DNA of 64,000 bases. It comes from M30B80 sp965656935. GTDB lineage: Bacteria > Pseudomonadota > Alphaproteobacteria > Rhodobacterales > Rhodobacteraceae. Below are positions 52,898 through 62,612 of the stretch, piece after piece. Position 1 is the stretch's first letter. Each line of letters starts with the position of its first letter. Below the pieces are notes generated by a model that was given only the letters and a program-made list of their open reading frames with translations, was not told where the DNA came from and made no database searches. Location of the stretch: contig CBFHMG010000001.1 of assembly GCA_965656935.1 (NCBI GenBank), positions 124,001 to 188,000 of the forward strand, read 5' to 3'. A program made the position numbers and the translations under genes.

Positions 52898-54073
52898 ATG
52901 TCCCGCATCGTCAATTTCCCGACCGAGGAATACCTCGCCCGTATTGAGCGCACCCGCGCCGAGATGGCCAAGCGCGATCTGGATTTTCTGATCGTTACCG
53001 ACCCATCCAATATGGCGTGGCTGACGGGCTATGACGGCTGGTCCTTCTATGTCCACCAAGCGGTGCTGTTGGGGCATAGCGGCGAGCCATTGTGGTGGGG
53101 GCGGGCCATGGACGGGCTTGGCGCGCTTAGAACTGTCTGGATGCGCGACGAGGCCGTGATTGGATATGATGATACCTATGTCCAGAACCCTGCAAAGCAT
53201 CCGCATGAAACCTTGGCCGAGTTGATCCGCCAAAAAGGCGGTGAAACGGCGCGGATCGGGGTGGAGTTGGACAATTACTATTATTCAGCCGCTGCGCATA
53301 AAACGCTCGAGGCGGGCTTGCCCGAGGCGGAATTGCGCGATGCCACAGGCCTTGTGAACTGGCAGCGCGCGGTGAAATCCGAGCAAGAGATCACCTATAT
53401 GCGCCGCGCGGCCAAGATTGTTGAGCGGATGCATCAGGTGATCCTCGAGAAGGCCGAGCCGGGCTTGCCGAAAAACGCGCTTGTCGCCGAGATATCGCAT
53501 GCCAGCATCCAAGGCGCGGATGGGCATTGGGGGGATTACCCCGCCATTGTGCCTTTGACGCCTTCGGGCATGGATGCGACCGCGCCACATCTGACATGGG
53601 ATGACAAGCCGATGGCGTCAGGCGAGGCGACCTTCTTCGAGATCGCGGGCTGCTATCGTCGCTATCATTGCCCGCAATCGCGTACCCTGTTTCTGGGTGA
53701 GCCGCCCGAGACCTACCGCCGCGCCGAGGCCGCCGTTCTTGAGGCGGTTGAAGCGGGTCTTGCCCAAGCAAAGCCCGGAAATTTCTGTGAGGATATCGCC
53801 AATGCCTTCAATGCCAAACTCAATGCATTGGGGTTCGAGAAGGACAGCCGCTGTGGCTATGCAATCGGGCTGAGCTACCCGCCTGATTGGGGCGAGCGCA
53901 CGATGAGCTTTCGGCGTGGCGATAAATCGGTTTTGCAGCCCGGAATGACCTTCCATTTCATGCCCGCGCTTTGGCTCGATGATGGTGGTCTGGAAATCAC
54001 CGAGCCGATCTTGATCACTGAAACTGGCGTCGAATGCCTGTCGAGCCTGCCACGGGAGCTGTTCGTCAAATGA
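52898..54073 (+). CDS. doeA: Ectoine hydrolase
   Basis: A 391-residue M24 (creatinase/prolidase fold) family enzyme that opens the ectoine ring to N-acetyl-2,4-diaminobutyrate. The N-terminal stretch SNMAWLTGYDGWSFYVHQAV is characteristic of DoeA/EutD; the C-terminal pita-bread domain follows with GCYRRYHCPQSRTLFLGEPP and a final FHFMPALWLDDGGLEITEPI. ATG 52898 follows an AAGGAGG site; longer frames are rejected. It overlaps doeB by four bases (ATGA). Confidence 0.9.
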   Translation: MSRIVNFPTEEYLARIERTRAEMAKRDLDFLIVTDPSNMAWLTGYDGWSFYVHQAVLLGHSGEPLWWGRAMDGLGALRTVWMRDEAVIGYDDTYVQNPAKHPHETLAELIRQKGGETARIGVELDNYYYSAAAHKTLEAGLPEAELRDATGLVNWQRAVKSEQEITYMRRAAKIVERMHQVILEKAEPGLPKNALVAEISHASIQGADGHWGDYPAIVPLTPSGMDATAPHLTWDDKPMASGEATFFEIAGCYRRYHCPQSRTLFLGEPPETYRRAEAAVLEAVEAGLAQAKPGNFCEDIANAFNAKLNALGFEKDSRCGYAIGLSYPPDWGERTMSFRRGDKSVLQPGMTFHFMPALWLDDGGLEITEPILITETGVECLSSLPRELFVK

Positions 54074-55047
54074 CCCCCACAATCTCTTTGGAACGTGATG
54101 GCAAGCATCACGGCTTCCTGAAATTCCCCCATAGCCGCGATGATAGCGCTTGGGGGCATGTCATGGTGCCGATCTGTGTGATCCGCAACGGGGACGGCCC
54201 CACAGCCCTTTTGACGGGCGGCAATCATGGCGATGAATATGAAGGGCCGATTGCGCTCAGCGATTTGGCCCTGACGCTTGAGCCTGCCGAAATCGAGGGC
54301 AGGGTGATCATCCTGCCGCAGATGAATACGCCCGCATTTCGGGCTGGCGCGCGGGTCTCGCCCATTGACCAAGGCAATATGAACCGCGCCTTCCCCGGTG
54401 ATGCGCGGGGCAGCATGACCCAGAAGATCGCGGCCTATTTCACGCAAACGCTGATCCCGATGGCGGATGTGGTGCTGGATTTCCACTCAGGCGGTAAAAC
54501 CCTTGATTTTCTGCCCTTTGCGGCTTCGCATGTCCTTGATGACAAGGCGCAGGAGACCCGCTGCGCCGAAGCCGCTTTGGCCTTCAGCGCGCCCTATACG
54601 GTCAAGATGCTCGAGATAGATGATAGCGGTATGTATGACGGCGCGGTGGAGCGCGCGGGTAAAACCTTTGTGACCACCGAATTGGGCGGCACAGGGGCGG
54701 CACGCGCCCAAACCGTGGCCATTGCCAAACGGGGCGTACGCAATCTGCTGAAACATGCGGGCATTCTGGGCGGCGAGGTTGTGATGACCCCGACCCAGCA
54801 TCTGGACATGCCCGATGCCAGCTGCTTCACCTTTGCCGAGACGGACGGCATGTATGAGCCATTGGTCGATCTGGGGGCAGAGGTTAGCGAGGGGCAGGAT
54901 ATTGCCCATATCTGGCCACTGGATTGCACAGGTGCTGCCCCGCGCAAGCTATTTGCAGGCCGCGATGGCCTATTGGTGGCGCGCCATTGGCCTGGGTTGA
55001 TCGCTTCGGGCGATTGCGCCGCTGTTCTGGCTGTCCCGCAGGGTTAA
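54070..55047 (+). CDS. doeB: N-acetyl-L-2,4-diaminobutyrate deacetylase
   Basis: A 325-residue zinc deacetylase of the succinylglutamate desuccinylase/aspartoacylase family. The zinc motif is LLTGGNHGDEYEGPIALSDL (His, Glu) with the later His in VVLDFHSGGKTLDFLP; the NRAFPG motif is also present. It removes the acetyl group from the DoeA product, giving 2,4-diaminobutyrate for doeD. The start overlaps the doeA stop, and the end overlaps the convergent 100-aa gene by four bases. Confidence 0.91.
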   Translation: MTPTISLERDGKHHGFLKFPHSRDDSAWGHVMVPICVIRNGDGPTALLTGGNHGDEYEGPIALSDLALTLEPAEIEGRVIILPQMNTPAFRAGARVSPIDQGNMNRAFPGDARGSMTQKIAAYFTQTLIPMADVVLDFHSGGKTLDFLPFAASHVLDDKAQETRCAEAALAFSAPYTVKMLEIDDSGMYDGAVERAGKTFVTTELGGTGAARAQTVAIAKRGVRNLLKHAGILGGEVVMTPTQHLDMPDASCFTFAETDGMYEPLVDLGAEVSEGQDIAHIWPLDCTGAAPRKLFAGRDGLLVARHWPGLIASGDCAAVLAVPQG

Positions 55048-55346
55048 CCCTGCTCGGCGATATCGCGCATCAATACGGGGTGCTTGCCTTCGGCCACAGC
55101 CGTCGACATGCGGGTTGCGATCTCGAGGGCGGTTTTGCGCGCCAGCCCCACATCCTTGCGGTCTTCGCCGCCTGTGAAGGTCGATAAGATGTTGTCGCAG
55201 GCGATCAGACAGCCGCGGATCGCTTCGGCGGCAGGCAGATCTGGCCAATCACGCGCAAGCGATGCCACAGCGCTGCTTTCCGATGCGCCCGATGTCATAA
55301 TCGCTTCGAGCACGGCTTCGGTGAGCCGTTCTTGTTCATGTTCCAT
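55044..55346 (-). CDS. Small protein of unknown function
   Basis: I do not recognise this 100-residue protein. It appears soluble and helical (ERLTEAVLEAIMTSGASESS; KTALEIATRMSTAVAEGKHP), with two Cys in IRGCLIACDNI. It is convergent with doeB, overlapping by four bases. Its coding status rests on length and composition only. Confidence 0.6.
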   Translation of the reverse strand: MEHEQERLTEAVLEAIMTSGASESSAVASLARDWPDLPAAEAIRGCLIACDNILSTFTGGEDRKDVGLARKTALEIATRMSTAVAEGKHPVLMRDIAEQG

Positions 55347-55559
55347 GAAAATCTTCCGGCAATAAGGGTGTTGGCCGGATTCTCCGGGCCTTGGTTAGAG
55401 GGGTTTTCCTCTCCAACGGACCGAGACAGGGTCATACTAGGCCCCGCACGCACAAAAAATGTTAGAATTTGAAACGATCTGTTTTGATGACTTGGTTAAC
55501 GGGCCGCGCAGGCGCGTTTTCGCGTGGCGTGTGTCATGGCCACGGGGTAGGGTCTGGCC

Positions 55560-57089
55560 ATGACATTACCTGCTGTGACCTTCTCTCTTGATCAGGCCGA
55601 AGCCTATGACCGCATCACCGAAATGCTGCTGGGAATGGGGGTTGATCTGGACAATGAAACGACCCAACCCGCCAGTGAGGGCAAGGCCAGCGTTGTGGCG
55701 GTTGTCGGCAAAGCGGGCTCGGGCAAAACCCTGCTGCTGGCGCATTTGGTCAAAGCCTTGGAAGGTGCGCGGATTGATCTGATTTCAGGTGATTGGGAAG
55801 GGCGCAAGCGCAAGGATCGCCGCACAGTCGCCGTGCTGGCCCCCACCAATAAAGCGGCTAGCGTTTTGCGCACGCGCGGTGTGCCCGCCACCACGATCCA
55901 CCGCATTCTTTACACGCCAGTCTATGATCCCGAATATGAAAAGGTCGCGGAATGGTTGGCAGGCCAAGGGGAACGCCCCGAGATCGAGGGCCTCAGCGAT
56001 GAAATGCTGGACCGCGCAAAGGCGGTCTATGAGGCGCATAAATCGGTGCCTGCGGCCTTGGCCTCGGCGGGGGTGCGCGGCTCGGATTTTATCACAGGCT
56101 GGAAACGGCGCGAGGACCCGCTGGATATCGGTCTGGTCGATGAAAGCTCGATGCTCGATCAAAAGCAATTCGATGATTTGCGCGAGATTTTTCCAACACT
56201 GATCCTGTTCGGAGACCCTGCGCAATTGGCCCCTGTCGGGCAATCGGGCGAGATGGTGTTTGACAAGCTCGGGGCCGAGCGGCGTCTTGAATTGGGGCGC
56301 ATCCACCGACAAGAGGCCGATAACCCGATCCTTGATCTGGCCCATGCTTTGGCGGACCCAAATCTCAGCTTCGAGGATTTCGAGCGGATGATCGAAGACG
56401 CCGCCCGCCGTGATGAGCGGGTGGTCGTCTCGCCGCGTGCCGATAGCGATCTGATGGCGCGCAGCCCCGTGCTGGTTTGGCGCAATGCCACGCGCGTGCG
56501 CCTGATCAACGGGTTTCGCCGCGTGCATGGTGCCTCCGATACCGAGCTTTTATCGGGCGAGCCGCTGATCTGTGACGGGATCGAATTGCCGATCAAACAC
56601 CGCAAGAAACGTATTGATCTTGAGGCGCGCGGTTTGATCAAGGGCGCGCAGGTTGTGTATCTCGGGGCAGGCTCCAAGCCTGGATTTTCGAAATTGCATG
56701 TGGTGGGGGCCGAAAGCCCGCGCCTGTCCGCCGCTTCGATTGTGAAGATCGAAAAACCCGATGAGGAAGAACCCTTCATCCCATATGCCGCCCGTATGGG
56801 GGCTGCCTTTCTGCATGGCGCGGCCGTGACGATCCATAAGGCGCAGGGCAGCCAGTGGCGCGATGTGCAGGTCTTTGCCCCTGATCTTTACGCGGCGTCT
56901 CGGGCAGGACGGATCGAGGCGGGGCAGGCCTTGTGGAAACGCTTGGCCTATGTCGCCATCACCCGTGCCGAGGAACGGTTGATCTGGGTGCAGCGATACA
57001 TGCTGTCGAAGCCGACTGCCCCTCTCTCGGCGGATGATCTGGAAGCACCTGTTGCCCCTTTGACTTTGGAAGCGGAGAATTCGGAATGA
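55560..57089 (+). CDS. RecD-like DNA helicase
   Basis: A 509-residue superfamily 1 helicase. Walker A is VVGKAGSGKTLLLAHLVKAL (50-57), motif Ia APTNKAASVLR, motif II IGLVDESSMLDQKQFDDLRE, motif III LILFGDPAQLAPVGQSGEMV, and the UvrD_C_2 end has GAAVTIHKAQGSQWRDVQVF and LAYVAITRAEERLIWVQRYM. It lacks the long N-terminal domains of RecD and RecD2. It likely unwinds DNA 5'-3'; partners are unknown. It overlaps the SDR gene by four bases. Confidence 0.88.
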   Translation: MTLPAVTFSLDQAEAYDRITEMLLGMGVDLDNETTQPASEGKASVVAVVGKAGSGKTLLLAHLVKALEGARIDLISGDWEGRKRKDRRTVAVLAPTNKAASVLRTRGVPATTIHRILYTPVYDPEYEKVAEWLAGQGERPEIEGLSDEMLDRAKAVYEAHKSVPAALASAGVRGSDFITGWKRREDPLDIGLVDESSMLDQKQFDDLREIFPTLILFGDPAQLAPVGQSGEMVFDKLGAERRLELGRIHRQEADNPILDLAHALADPNLSFEDFERMIEDAARRDERVVVSPRADSDLMARSPVLVWRNATRVRLINGFRRVHGASDTELLSGEPLICDGIELPIKHRKKRIDLEARGLIKGAQVVYLGAGSKPGFSKLHVVGAESPRLSAASIVKIEKPDEEEPFIPYAARMGAAFLHGAAVTIHKAQGSQWRDVQVFAPDLYAASRAGRIEAGQALWKRLAYVAITRAEERLIWVQRYMLSKPTAPLSADDLEAPVAPLTLEAENSE

Positions 57090-57817
57090 AAACAGCAATC
57101 GTCACAGGTGCCAGCGCTGGAATTGGCCGTGCGGTCTCCGAAAAGCTGCTGGATGCTGGCTGGCAAGTGGGCCTGATTGCCCGCCGCGCAGAGATGCTCG
57201 AAGATATCGCCGACCGTTATGAAGGTGCGGCGTTTGCTCTGCCAGCCGATGTCACGGATGAAGAGGCGGTTGAGGCCGCCTTTCAGGGCTTTGTGGGTGA
57301 GACAGGCAGGCTGGATTGTTTGTTCAATAATGCAGGTGTTTTCGTGCCCGCTGCGATGATTGATGAAATGCCCGTTGCCGATTGGAAAAAGGCTGTGGAT
57401 GTGAACCTGACGGGGATGTTTCTATGCGCGCGCCAAGCCTTCGGGATCATGCGCCATCAAGACCCGCGCGGCGGGCGCATCATCAATAATGGCTCGGTTT
57501 CGGCCCATGCCCCGCGCGAGGGGGCCGCGCCCTACACGGCCACCAAACACGCGATTACGGGGCTGACACGGCAGTTGGCGCTGGACGGGCGCGCCTTTGA
57601 TGTGGCCTGTGGCCAGATCGATATCGGCAATGCGATGACTGAGCTTCTGGAGGGTATCGTCGAGGCCGCGAAAGCCCGCGGTGAAACCCCGCCACCAAGC
57701 ATGGATGTGTCCCATGTGGCTGATGCGGTTCTGGCGATGGCGGATTTGCCGCTTTCGGCCAATGTGTTGTTCCAGACGATCATGGCCACCCAAATGCCCT
57801 TTGTCGGGCGGGGCTAG
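57086..57817 (+). CDS. Short-chain dehydrogenase/reductase
   Basis: A 243-residue SDR with the cofactor motif AIVTGASAGIGRAVSEKLLD, the NNAG motif in LDCLFNNAGVFVP, Ser in NNGSVSAHAP and the catalytic YTATKHA. The pattern is the classical NADP(H)-type SDR. Substrate unknown. It is coupled to the helicase gene, although a functional relation is not obvious, and it converges on the next gene with a two-base gap. Confidence 0.88.
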   Translation: MKTAIVTGASAGIGRAVSEKLLDAGWQVGLIARRAEMLEDIADRYEGAAFALPADVTDEEAVEAAFQGFVGETGRLDCLFNNAGVFVPAAMIDEMPVADWKKAVDVNLTGMFLCARQAFGIMRHQDPRGGRIINNGSVSAHAPREGAAPYTATKHAITGLTRQLALDGRAFDVACGQIDIGNAMTELLEGIVEAAKARGETPPPSMDVSHVADAVLAMADLPLSANVLFQTIMATQMPFVGRG

Positions 57818-57819
57818 CG

Positions 57820-58572
57820 CTAGGTCCTGATCAAGCGGAAGGCTGCCGAGGCCAACCAGCCCGCCGCGATTGCGATCAGCAGAGACAAGATACCGTAAAG
57901 CAGCGGTTGGTTCTGTGCGAGATTATAGGTCAGCCGCTCAAGGCCTACTTTGCGCACGCTGATATCGCTTTCCAATTGGCTGATCACTTCACCACTGCGG
58001 GTCAAGAAAATGCGCATGCGGTAATCGCCTTCGACCAGATTGGCGGGCAATTGAACGGCCGTATCGAACAGGGTTGATTGGCGCAATGTCACCGCAGCTT
58101 CGTTATATTGGTAAAGGTCTTCGTCCTGACGGATGCGAATGAGCGCCTCGATGAATGCGCTTTGATCTTCCACACCAGAGCTGACAGCGCGGATCGCGCG
58201 CGGCACCGAGATGCGGTGGCGCTGGTCATTGGCATCGCTCAACACCTCCTCGAAGGGGCTGGTGGTTGAGACGGCATAAAAGGTAGGGGCTGCCGCCACA
58301 TCCACCATCTCGGTATTGGCCCAAATCCCCAACACGCGATCCTTGCGGCGCACGACAACAGGGCGGCTTGGCCCCTCAACCGTAATGATCACCTCAAGAG
58401 GGGCATCAAGCGGGATTGGCGCTTCGCGGCGCACAGCCCCAAAGATCAGAATCTCCGAGCCGTTGAAATTTGTGGTGATGGCCACTTCATTGCTGCTGAG
58501 GCTGGCCACGACATCTTCCGCCGCCACAGGCGCGGCCAAGAACAATAACAGGGCAAGGGCTAGGCGGCGCAT
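57820..58572 (-). CDS. TIGR02186 family membrane-anchored protein
   Basis: A 250-residue protein: a signal peptide (MRRLALALLLFLAAPVAA, cleaved before EDV), a periplasmic region with IEVIITVEGPSRPVV-like strands and VLGIWANTEMVDVAAAPTFY, and a C-terminal membrane helix (PLLYGILSLLIAIAAGWLAS). This is the TIGR02186 layout. The family is a steady neighbour of TauE-type permeases, as here, with two bases between the genes. Role unknown, perhaps in sulfur-compound export. ATG 58572 is chosen to give a standard signal peptide. Confidence 0.85.
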   Translation of the reverse strand: MRRLALALLLFLAAPVAAEDVVASLSSNEVAITTNFNGSEILIFGAVRREAPIPLDAPLEVIITVEGPSRPVVVRRKDRVLGIWANTEMVDVAAAPTFYAVSTTSPFEEVLSDANDQRHRISVPRAIRAVSSGVEDQSAFIEALIRIRQDEDLYQYNEAAVTLRQSTLFDTAVQLPANLVEGDYRMRIFLTRSGEVISQLESDISVRKVGLERLTYNLAQNQPLLYGILSLLIAIAAGWLASAAFRLIRT

Positions 58573-58574
58573 GC

Positions 58575-59492
58575 TCACATCCCTCCCAGAGAATTGGACA
58601 GCGAGAACAACTCGGTCGGTTGCAAGAGCAGGTCGAGGGCGATTTTCGCGCAAACCGCCAGAACGATTGCGGCCAGCAGAATGCGAAGCTGCTCGGCCCG
58701 CAATTTGGTCCCAAGCTGCGTGCCGATTTGCGCGCCGATCACCCCGCCAAGCAGCAAGAACAGCGCAAGGATCAAATCAACAGTGCGATTGGTGGTGGCA
58801 TGCATGATCGTGGCAAAGCCCGTGACAAAGATGATCTGGAACAGCGATGTACCGATCACGACCTTGGTGGGCATGCCAAGCAGGTAGATCATTGCAGGCA
58901 CCATAATAAACCCGCCGCCAACCCCCATAATGGCCGACAATACCCCGACCAAGAGCCCCACCAGTAGCGGCGGGATCACCGAGATATAGAGGCCGGATGT
59001 GCGGAACTTCATTTTCAGGGGAAGGTTGTGAACCCAATTATGCTTGCGGCGCGGGGCAACCCCGCCCGCGCGCGTCTTGCGCAAGGCCTTGAGGCTTTCG
59101 ACAAACATCAAGCTGCCGATAATGCCTAAGAAAACCACATAACAAAGCTCGACCAACAGATCGACTTGGCCCCTTTGCCGCAGAATGTTGAAAACCTGCA
59201 CACCCGCAGCCGCCCCGATCAGGCCGCCCGCCAAAAGCACACCGCCCATTTTCAGGTCAACCGTGCGCCGTTTGAGATGGGCCAGCACCCCCGAGACCGA
59301 GGAGGCCACAACCTGATTTGCCGATGTCGCCACAGCCACTGCGGGCGGGATGCCAACGAAAAACAACAGCGGCGTGATCAGAAAGCCGCCACCCACGCCG
59401 AACATGCCCGACAGAATGCCAACAATCCCCCCGATGCCAAGCAGCAGGAAGGCATTGACGCTGACCTCGGCGATGGGAAGGTAAATTTGCAT
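58575..59492 (-). CDS. TauE/SafE (TSUP) family sulfite or organosulfur exporter
   Basis: A 305-residue membrane permease with two copies of the TSUP repeat: GIGGIVGILSGMFGVGGGFL early and LVGVLSAIMGVGGGFIMVPA in the second half, each with the GxGGG motif, and eight or so helices. It moves sulfite or sulfonate-type anions in characterised relatives. It is co-transcribed with TIGR02186. Confidence 0.88.
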   Translation of the reverse strand: MQIYLPIAEVSVNAFLLLGIGGIVGILSGMFGVGGGFLITPLLFFVGIPPAVAVATSANQVVASSVSGVLAHLKRRTVDLKMGGVLLAGGLIGAAAGVQVFNILRQRGQVDLLVELCYVVFLGIIGSLMFVESLKALRKTRAGGVAPRRKHNWVHNLPLKMKFRTSGLYISVIPPLLVGLLVGVLSAIMGVGGGFIMVPAMIYLLGMPTKVVIGTSLFQIIFVTGFATIMHATTNRTVDLILALFLLLGGVIGAQIGTQLGTKLRAEQLRILLAAIVLAVCAKIALDLLLQPTELFSLSNSLGGM

Positions 59493-59585
59493 TTGCGAAC
59501 TATGGGAAACCGTTGTGAAGGCGTTCGCTTTATCAAAGACAGTGCATCACGCCCATTGTCAAACCATGCGACATATCGGATCGAT

Positions 59586-60389
59586 TTAAAGGTCTCGTAA
59601 ATAGCGCCTGAGAATGCGTTCCAGCTTGGCTGCACCCAAAGGGGCCATCGCTTTGGTATGCTCATGGCTGATATTCTCATCCGAGAGACCCGCCGCCATA
59701 TTGGTGATGGTCGAAATCGCGGCCACATTCAGCCCAAGGAATCGCGCAAGGATCACTTCAGGCACCGTCGACATGCCAACCGCATCGGCCCCAAGCATAT
59801 TGATCGCGCGAATCTCGGCTGGGGTCTCGAAGGAGGGGCCTGAATACCACGCATAGACACCGCTCCCGAGCGGCAGATCCTCGGCCTTAGCGGCGGCCAT
59901 TAGCCCCGCACGCATCGCGGGGTCATAGGCGTCTTTCATCGGCACAAAACGCGCATCTGTCTGCTCGCCGATCAGCGGGTTCAGGCCCGAGAAATTGATA
60001 TGATCGCTGAGCAGCATCAACTCACCAGGTTGAAGATCATCCCGCATCGAGCCTGCCGCATTGGTCAGGATCAGGGATTGCCCGCCAAGCGCCTTTAGCA
60101 CCTCAAGGGGAAAGCGCATCGCGTCACCCTTGCCGCTTTCATAATAATGCGCCCGCCCGCCAAAGACGGCAACGCGCACGCCTTCCAGATCGCCGATCAC
60201 CAGTTTGGGGTTATGCCCCGAAACGCCTGCATGCGGGAAACCGGGCAGGTCGGAATAGTCGATCGCGACGCCGTCAACAGCCTCGGCCAGATGGCCAAGC
60301 CCCGACCCCAGAACCAAGCCCAAAACGGGCGGTTCATCCCCCGCTTTTGCGCGGATGACATCCGCCAGCGTCTCAACGTTCTTTGACAT
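59586..60389 (-). CDS. punA: Purine nucleoside phosphorylase
   Basis: A 267-residue trimeric-type phosphorylase that splits inosine and guanosine with phosphate. It has LGLVLGSGLGHLAEAV with the phosphate Ser, GRAHYYESG, LTNAAGSMR, YSGPSFETPAEIRAINMLGA and STVPEVILARFLGLNVAAIS followed by ITNMAAG with the base-binding Asn. ATG 60389 has GGAGG ahead; it lies inside the last 17 bases of the permease gene, which ties it to nucleoside uptake. Confidence 0.92.
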   Translation of the reverse strand: MSKNVETLADVIRAKAGDEPPVLGLVLGSGLGHLAEAVDGVAIDYSDLPGFPHAGVSGHNPKLVIGDLEGVRVAVFGGRAHYYESGKGDAMRFPLEVLKALGGQSLILTNAAGSMRDDLQPGELMLLSDHINFSGLNPLIGEQTDARFVPMKDAYDPAMRAGLMAAAKAEDLPLGSGVYAWYSGPSFETPAEIRAINMLGADAVGMSTVPEVILARFLGLNVAAISTITNMAAGLSDENISHEHTKAMAPLGAAKLERILRRYLRDL

Positions 60390-61491
60390 AGGGCTCGCCT
60401 CCTGCGCGCGGTGGGATGGCTTTGCCGACAAAGCCCGCCAGAATGATCACGGTCAGAATATAGGGAAGCGCCTGCATGAACTGGACCGGAATGATCACGA
60501 TGCCGCCCATTCCAATGCCAACCATGACAAGGGCTGCAACGACCAGCAGGATCGCGGCCAAACCGCCCAAGATGGCCAGATCAAGCTTGGATTTGCGCGC
60601 CGTCCAGATCAGGGCAGCAGCGGCCGCGACAAGCAGGATTAGGATCAGGGTCGAGGAGGTCTCGATATTCTGGAAGCGGCTGCCAGCTGCATCAAGAAAG
60701 CCGAAGAGCAGGCAGGCCATCAGCGCATACCAAGGCCGCCATTTCGCAAAGATCAAAGCAGCCAGCGCAATAAAGCCGCGTCCTGCGCTCATGTCTTTTA
60801 CAAAGCCTGCGGCAAGCCCTGTCGCCAGATAGGCCCCCGCCAAGCCGCAGAGCAGCCCGCAAATCAGCACGGCCGCATAGCGCATCGCCACCACGGAAAC
60901 CCCCGCCGTATCCACCGCCGCAGGGTTTTCCCCGACCGCGCGCAGGCGCAGGCCGAAACGGGTCTGGAATAGGATCCACCAAGTCAAAGGCACGATCAGC
61001 AGCGCCACATAGACCAGAATGGAATGGCCCGAGATCAGCTCGGAATAGATCGGCCCTATCACGGGCACAGAGGACAGCGCCTCGGCTCCCGGAAGGGTGA
61101 TTTCCTGAAAGCGCGCAGCCCCGCTCAGCGATGGGGTGCGGCCGCCTTGGTTGAACCATGTCTGCGCAATCACGACTGTCAGGCCAGCGGCCAGAAAATT
61201 GATCGCAACGCCCGAGATCAGCTGGTTTCCACGGAACGTGATCGAGGCCACCCCATGCAAAGCCGCCAGCACCATGGAGGCCGCGACCCCTGCCAGTAGC
61301 CCCACCCAGACCGAACCCGAGGTGAAGGCCACGGCTGCCGAAAAGAAAGCCGCCGCCAGCATTTTGCCCTCCAGCCCGATGTCGAAAACGCCTGCACGCT
61401 CGGAATAGAGCCCCGCAAGGCAGGCCAGCAGAAGCGGCGTTGCCAACCGGACGGTTGAATCGAGGATTTGAAGGATGGTCAGAAAATCCAT
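60373..61491 (-). CDS. Nucleoside ABC transporter permease 2
   Basis: A 372-residue membrane permease of the BmpC/YufQ-NupQ type. It has LACLAGLYSERAGVFDIGLE and GLRLRAVGENPAAVDTAGVS, the cytoplasmic coupling loop, and GAYLATGLAAGFVKDMSAGR. Extra C-terminal helices (about 50 residues) make it longer than usual. It sits between the other permease and punA. Confidence 0.9.
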   Translation of the reverse strand: MDFLTILQILDSTVRLATPLLLACLAGLYSERAGVFDIGLEGKMLAAAFFSAAVAFTSGSVWVGLLAGVAASMVLAALHGVASITFRGNQLISGVAINFLAAGLTVVIAQTWFNQGGRTPSLSGAARFQEITLPGAEALSSVPVIGPIYSELISGHSILVYVALLIVPLTWWILFQTRFGLRLRAVGENPAAVDTAGVSVVAMRYAAVLICGLLCGLAGAYLATGLAAGFVKDMSAGRGFIALAALIFAKWRPWYALMACLLFGFLDAAGSRFQNIETSSTLILILLVAAAAALIWTARKSKLDLAILGGLAAILLVVAALVMVGIGMGGIVIIPVQFMQALPYILTVIILAGFVGKAIPPRAGGEPYVKER

Positions 61492-61496
61492 GTCGA

Positions 61497-62612
61497 TTAC
61501 TCCCCCGCCACGCGTGTATGTGCTTCGCGCCGCAAGCGCAGGCTCTGGAAAATCTTCTCCATCGGCATGCGCACCATCGCATCCAGCGCGCCTGTGAACA
61601 GGATCACCAGCGCTTGGATCACCACGATCATCTCGCGGCTGATGGCGGGCATCTCAAACTCAAGCTCGGCACCGCCCTGATACAAGGCCCCGAATAGAAG
61701 GGCCGCCAAAATTACCCCAACAGGATGCGAGCGGCCCATCAAGGCCACGGCGATCCCCACAAAGCCCGCGCCTTGGACATTGTCGATCACCAGACGTTCC
61801 GCCTCGCCCATCACGGCATTGGTTGCCATCAACCCCGAAAGCGCGCCCGAGATCAGCATCGTCACCATCACGATCTTGACGGGATTGATGCCTGCATAAA
61901 CTGCGGCAGTCTCGGAATGGCCATAGGCGCGGATTTCATAGCCAAGCCGCGTGCGCCAGATCAAAAGCCAGACGAAAAGGCAGGCCAGAAGCGCAAGGAA
62001 GAAAGACACATTCAAAGGGGTTGAGGGGCGGAACCCCAAAAAGCCCGCAAATTGCGAGGCATTGGGCAGATGCATGGTTTCGGCAAACCGCGCGGTTTCA
62101 GGCGCCATGGAGCCTGGAACGCGGAAGACATTCACAAGCAGATAGACCAAAAGCGCCGAGGCGATGAAGTTGAACATGATCGTGGTGATCACGATATGGC
62201 TGCCGCGTTTGGCCTGAAGCCATGCAGGCACCGCCGCCCATGCGGCCCCGAAAACGGCCGCGCCAAGCGTGGCTGCCAGCAAGGCAATGGACCAATGCGG
62301 CCAAGGCACTGACAAACATACCACTGCCACCCCGAGGCCACCCAAGGCCGCTTGCCCCTCGCCGCCGATATTGAACAGGCGCGCGTGAAAGGCCACGGCA
62401 ACGGCCAGCCCTGTGAAGATGAAATTCGTGGCGTAAAACAGCGTATAGCCCCAGCCATAGCTCGACCCGACCGCGCCGCGCACCATGACCGCCATCGCCT
62501 CAAGCGGGTTTTCCCCGATATAGAGAACCACCAATCCCGATACGATCAGTGCCAGCAGCACAGAGACTAGGGGGACCAGAACCACATCCGCCCATTTTGG
62601 CATACGTTCCAT
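61497..62612 (-). CDS. Nucleoside ABC transporter permease 1
   Basis: A 371-residue permease of the YufP/NupP type with about ten helices. Marks are LAVAVAFHARLFNIGGEGQA, GSHIVITTIMFNFIASALL, and the coupling loop GYEIRAYGHSETAAVYAGIN. Its ATG shares one base with the ATPase stop (TAATG), so the genes are coupled. Confidence 0.92.
   Translation of the reverse strand: MERMPKWADVVLVPLVSVLLALIVSGLVVLYIGENPLEAMAVMVRGAVGSSYGWGYTLFYATNFIFTGLAVAVAFHARLFNIGGEGQAALGGLGVAVVCLSVPWPHWSIALLAATLGAAVFGAAWAAVPAWLQAKRGSHIVITTIMFNFIASALLVYLLVNVFRVPGSMAPETARFAETMHLPNASQFAGFLGFRPSTPLNVSFFLALLACLFVWLLIWRTRLGYEIRAYGHSETAAVYAGINPVKIVMVTMLISGALSGLMATNAVMGEAERLVIDNVQGAGFVGIAVALMGRSHPVGVILAALLFGALYQGGAELEFEMPAISREMIVVIQALVILFTGALDAMVRMPMEKIFQSLRLRREAHTRVAGE

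Noticed and set aside
57812..57823. CTAGCGCTAG palindrome at the convergent stops of the SDR and TIGR02186 genes
   Set aside because: It arises from two TAG stop codons facing each other; too short for a terminator.
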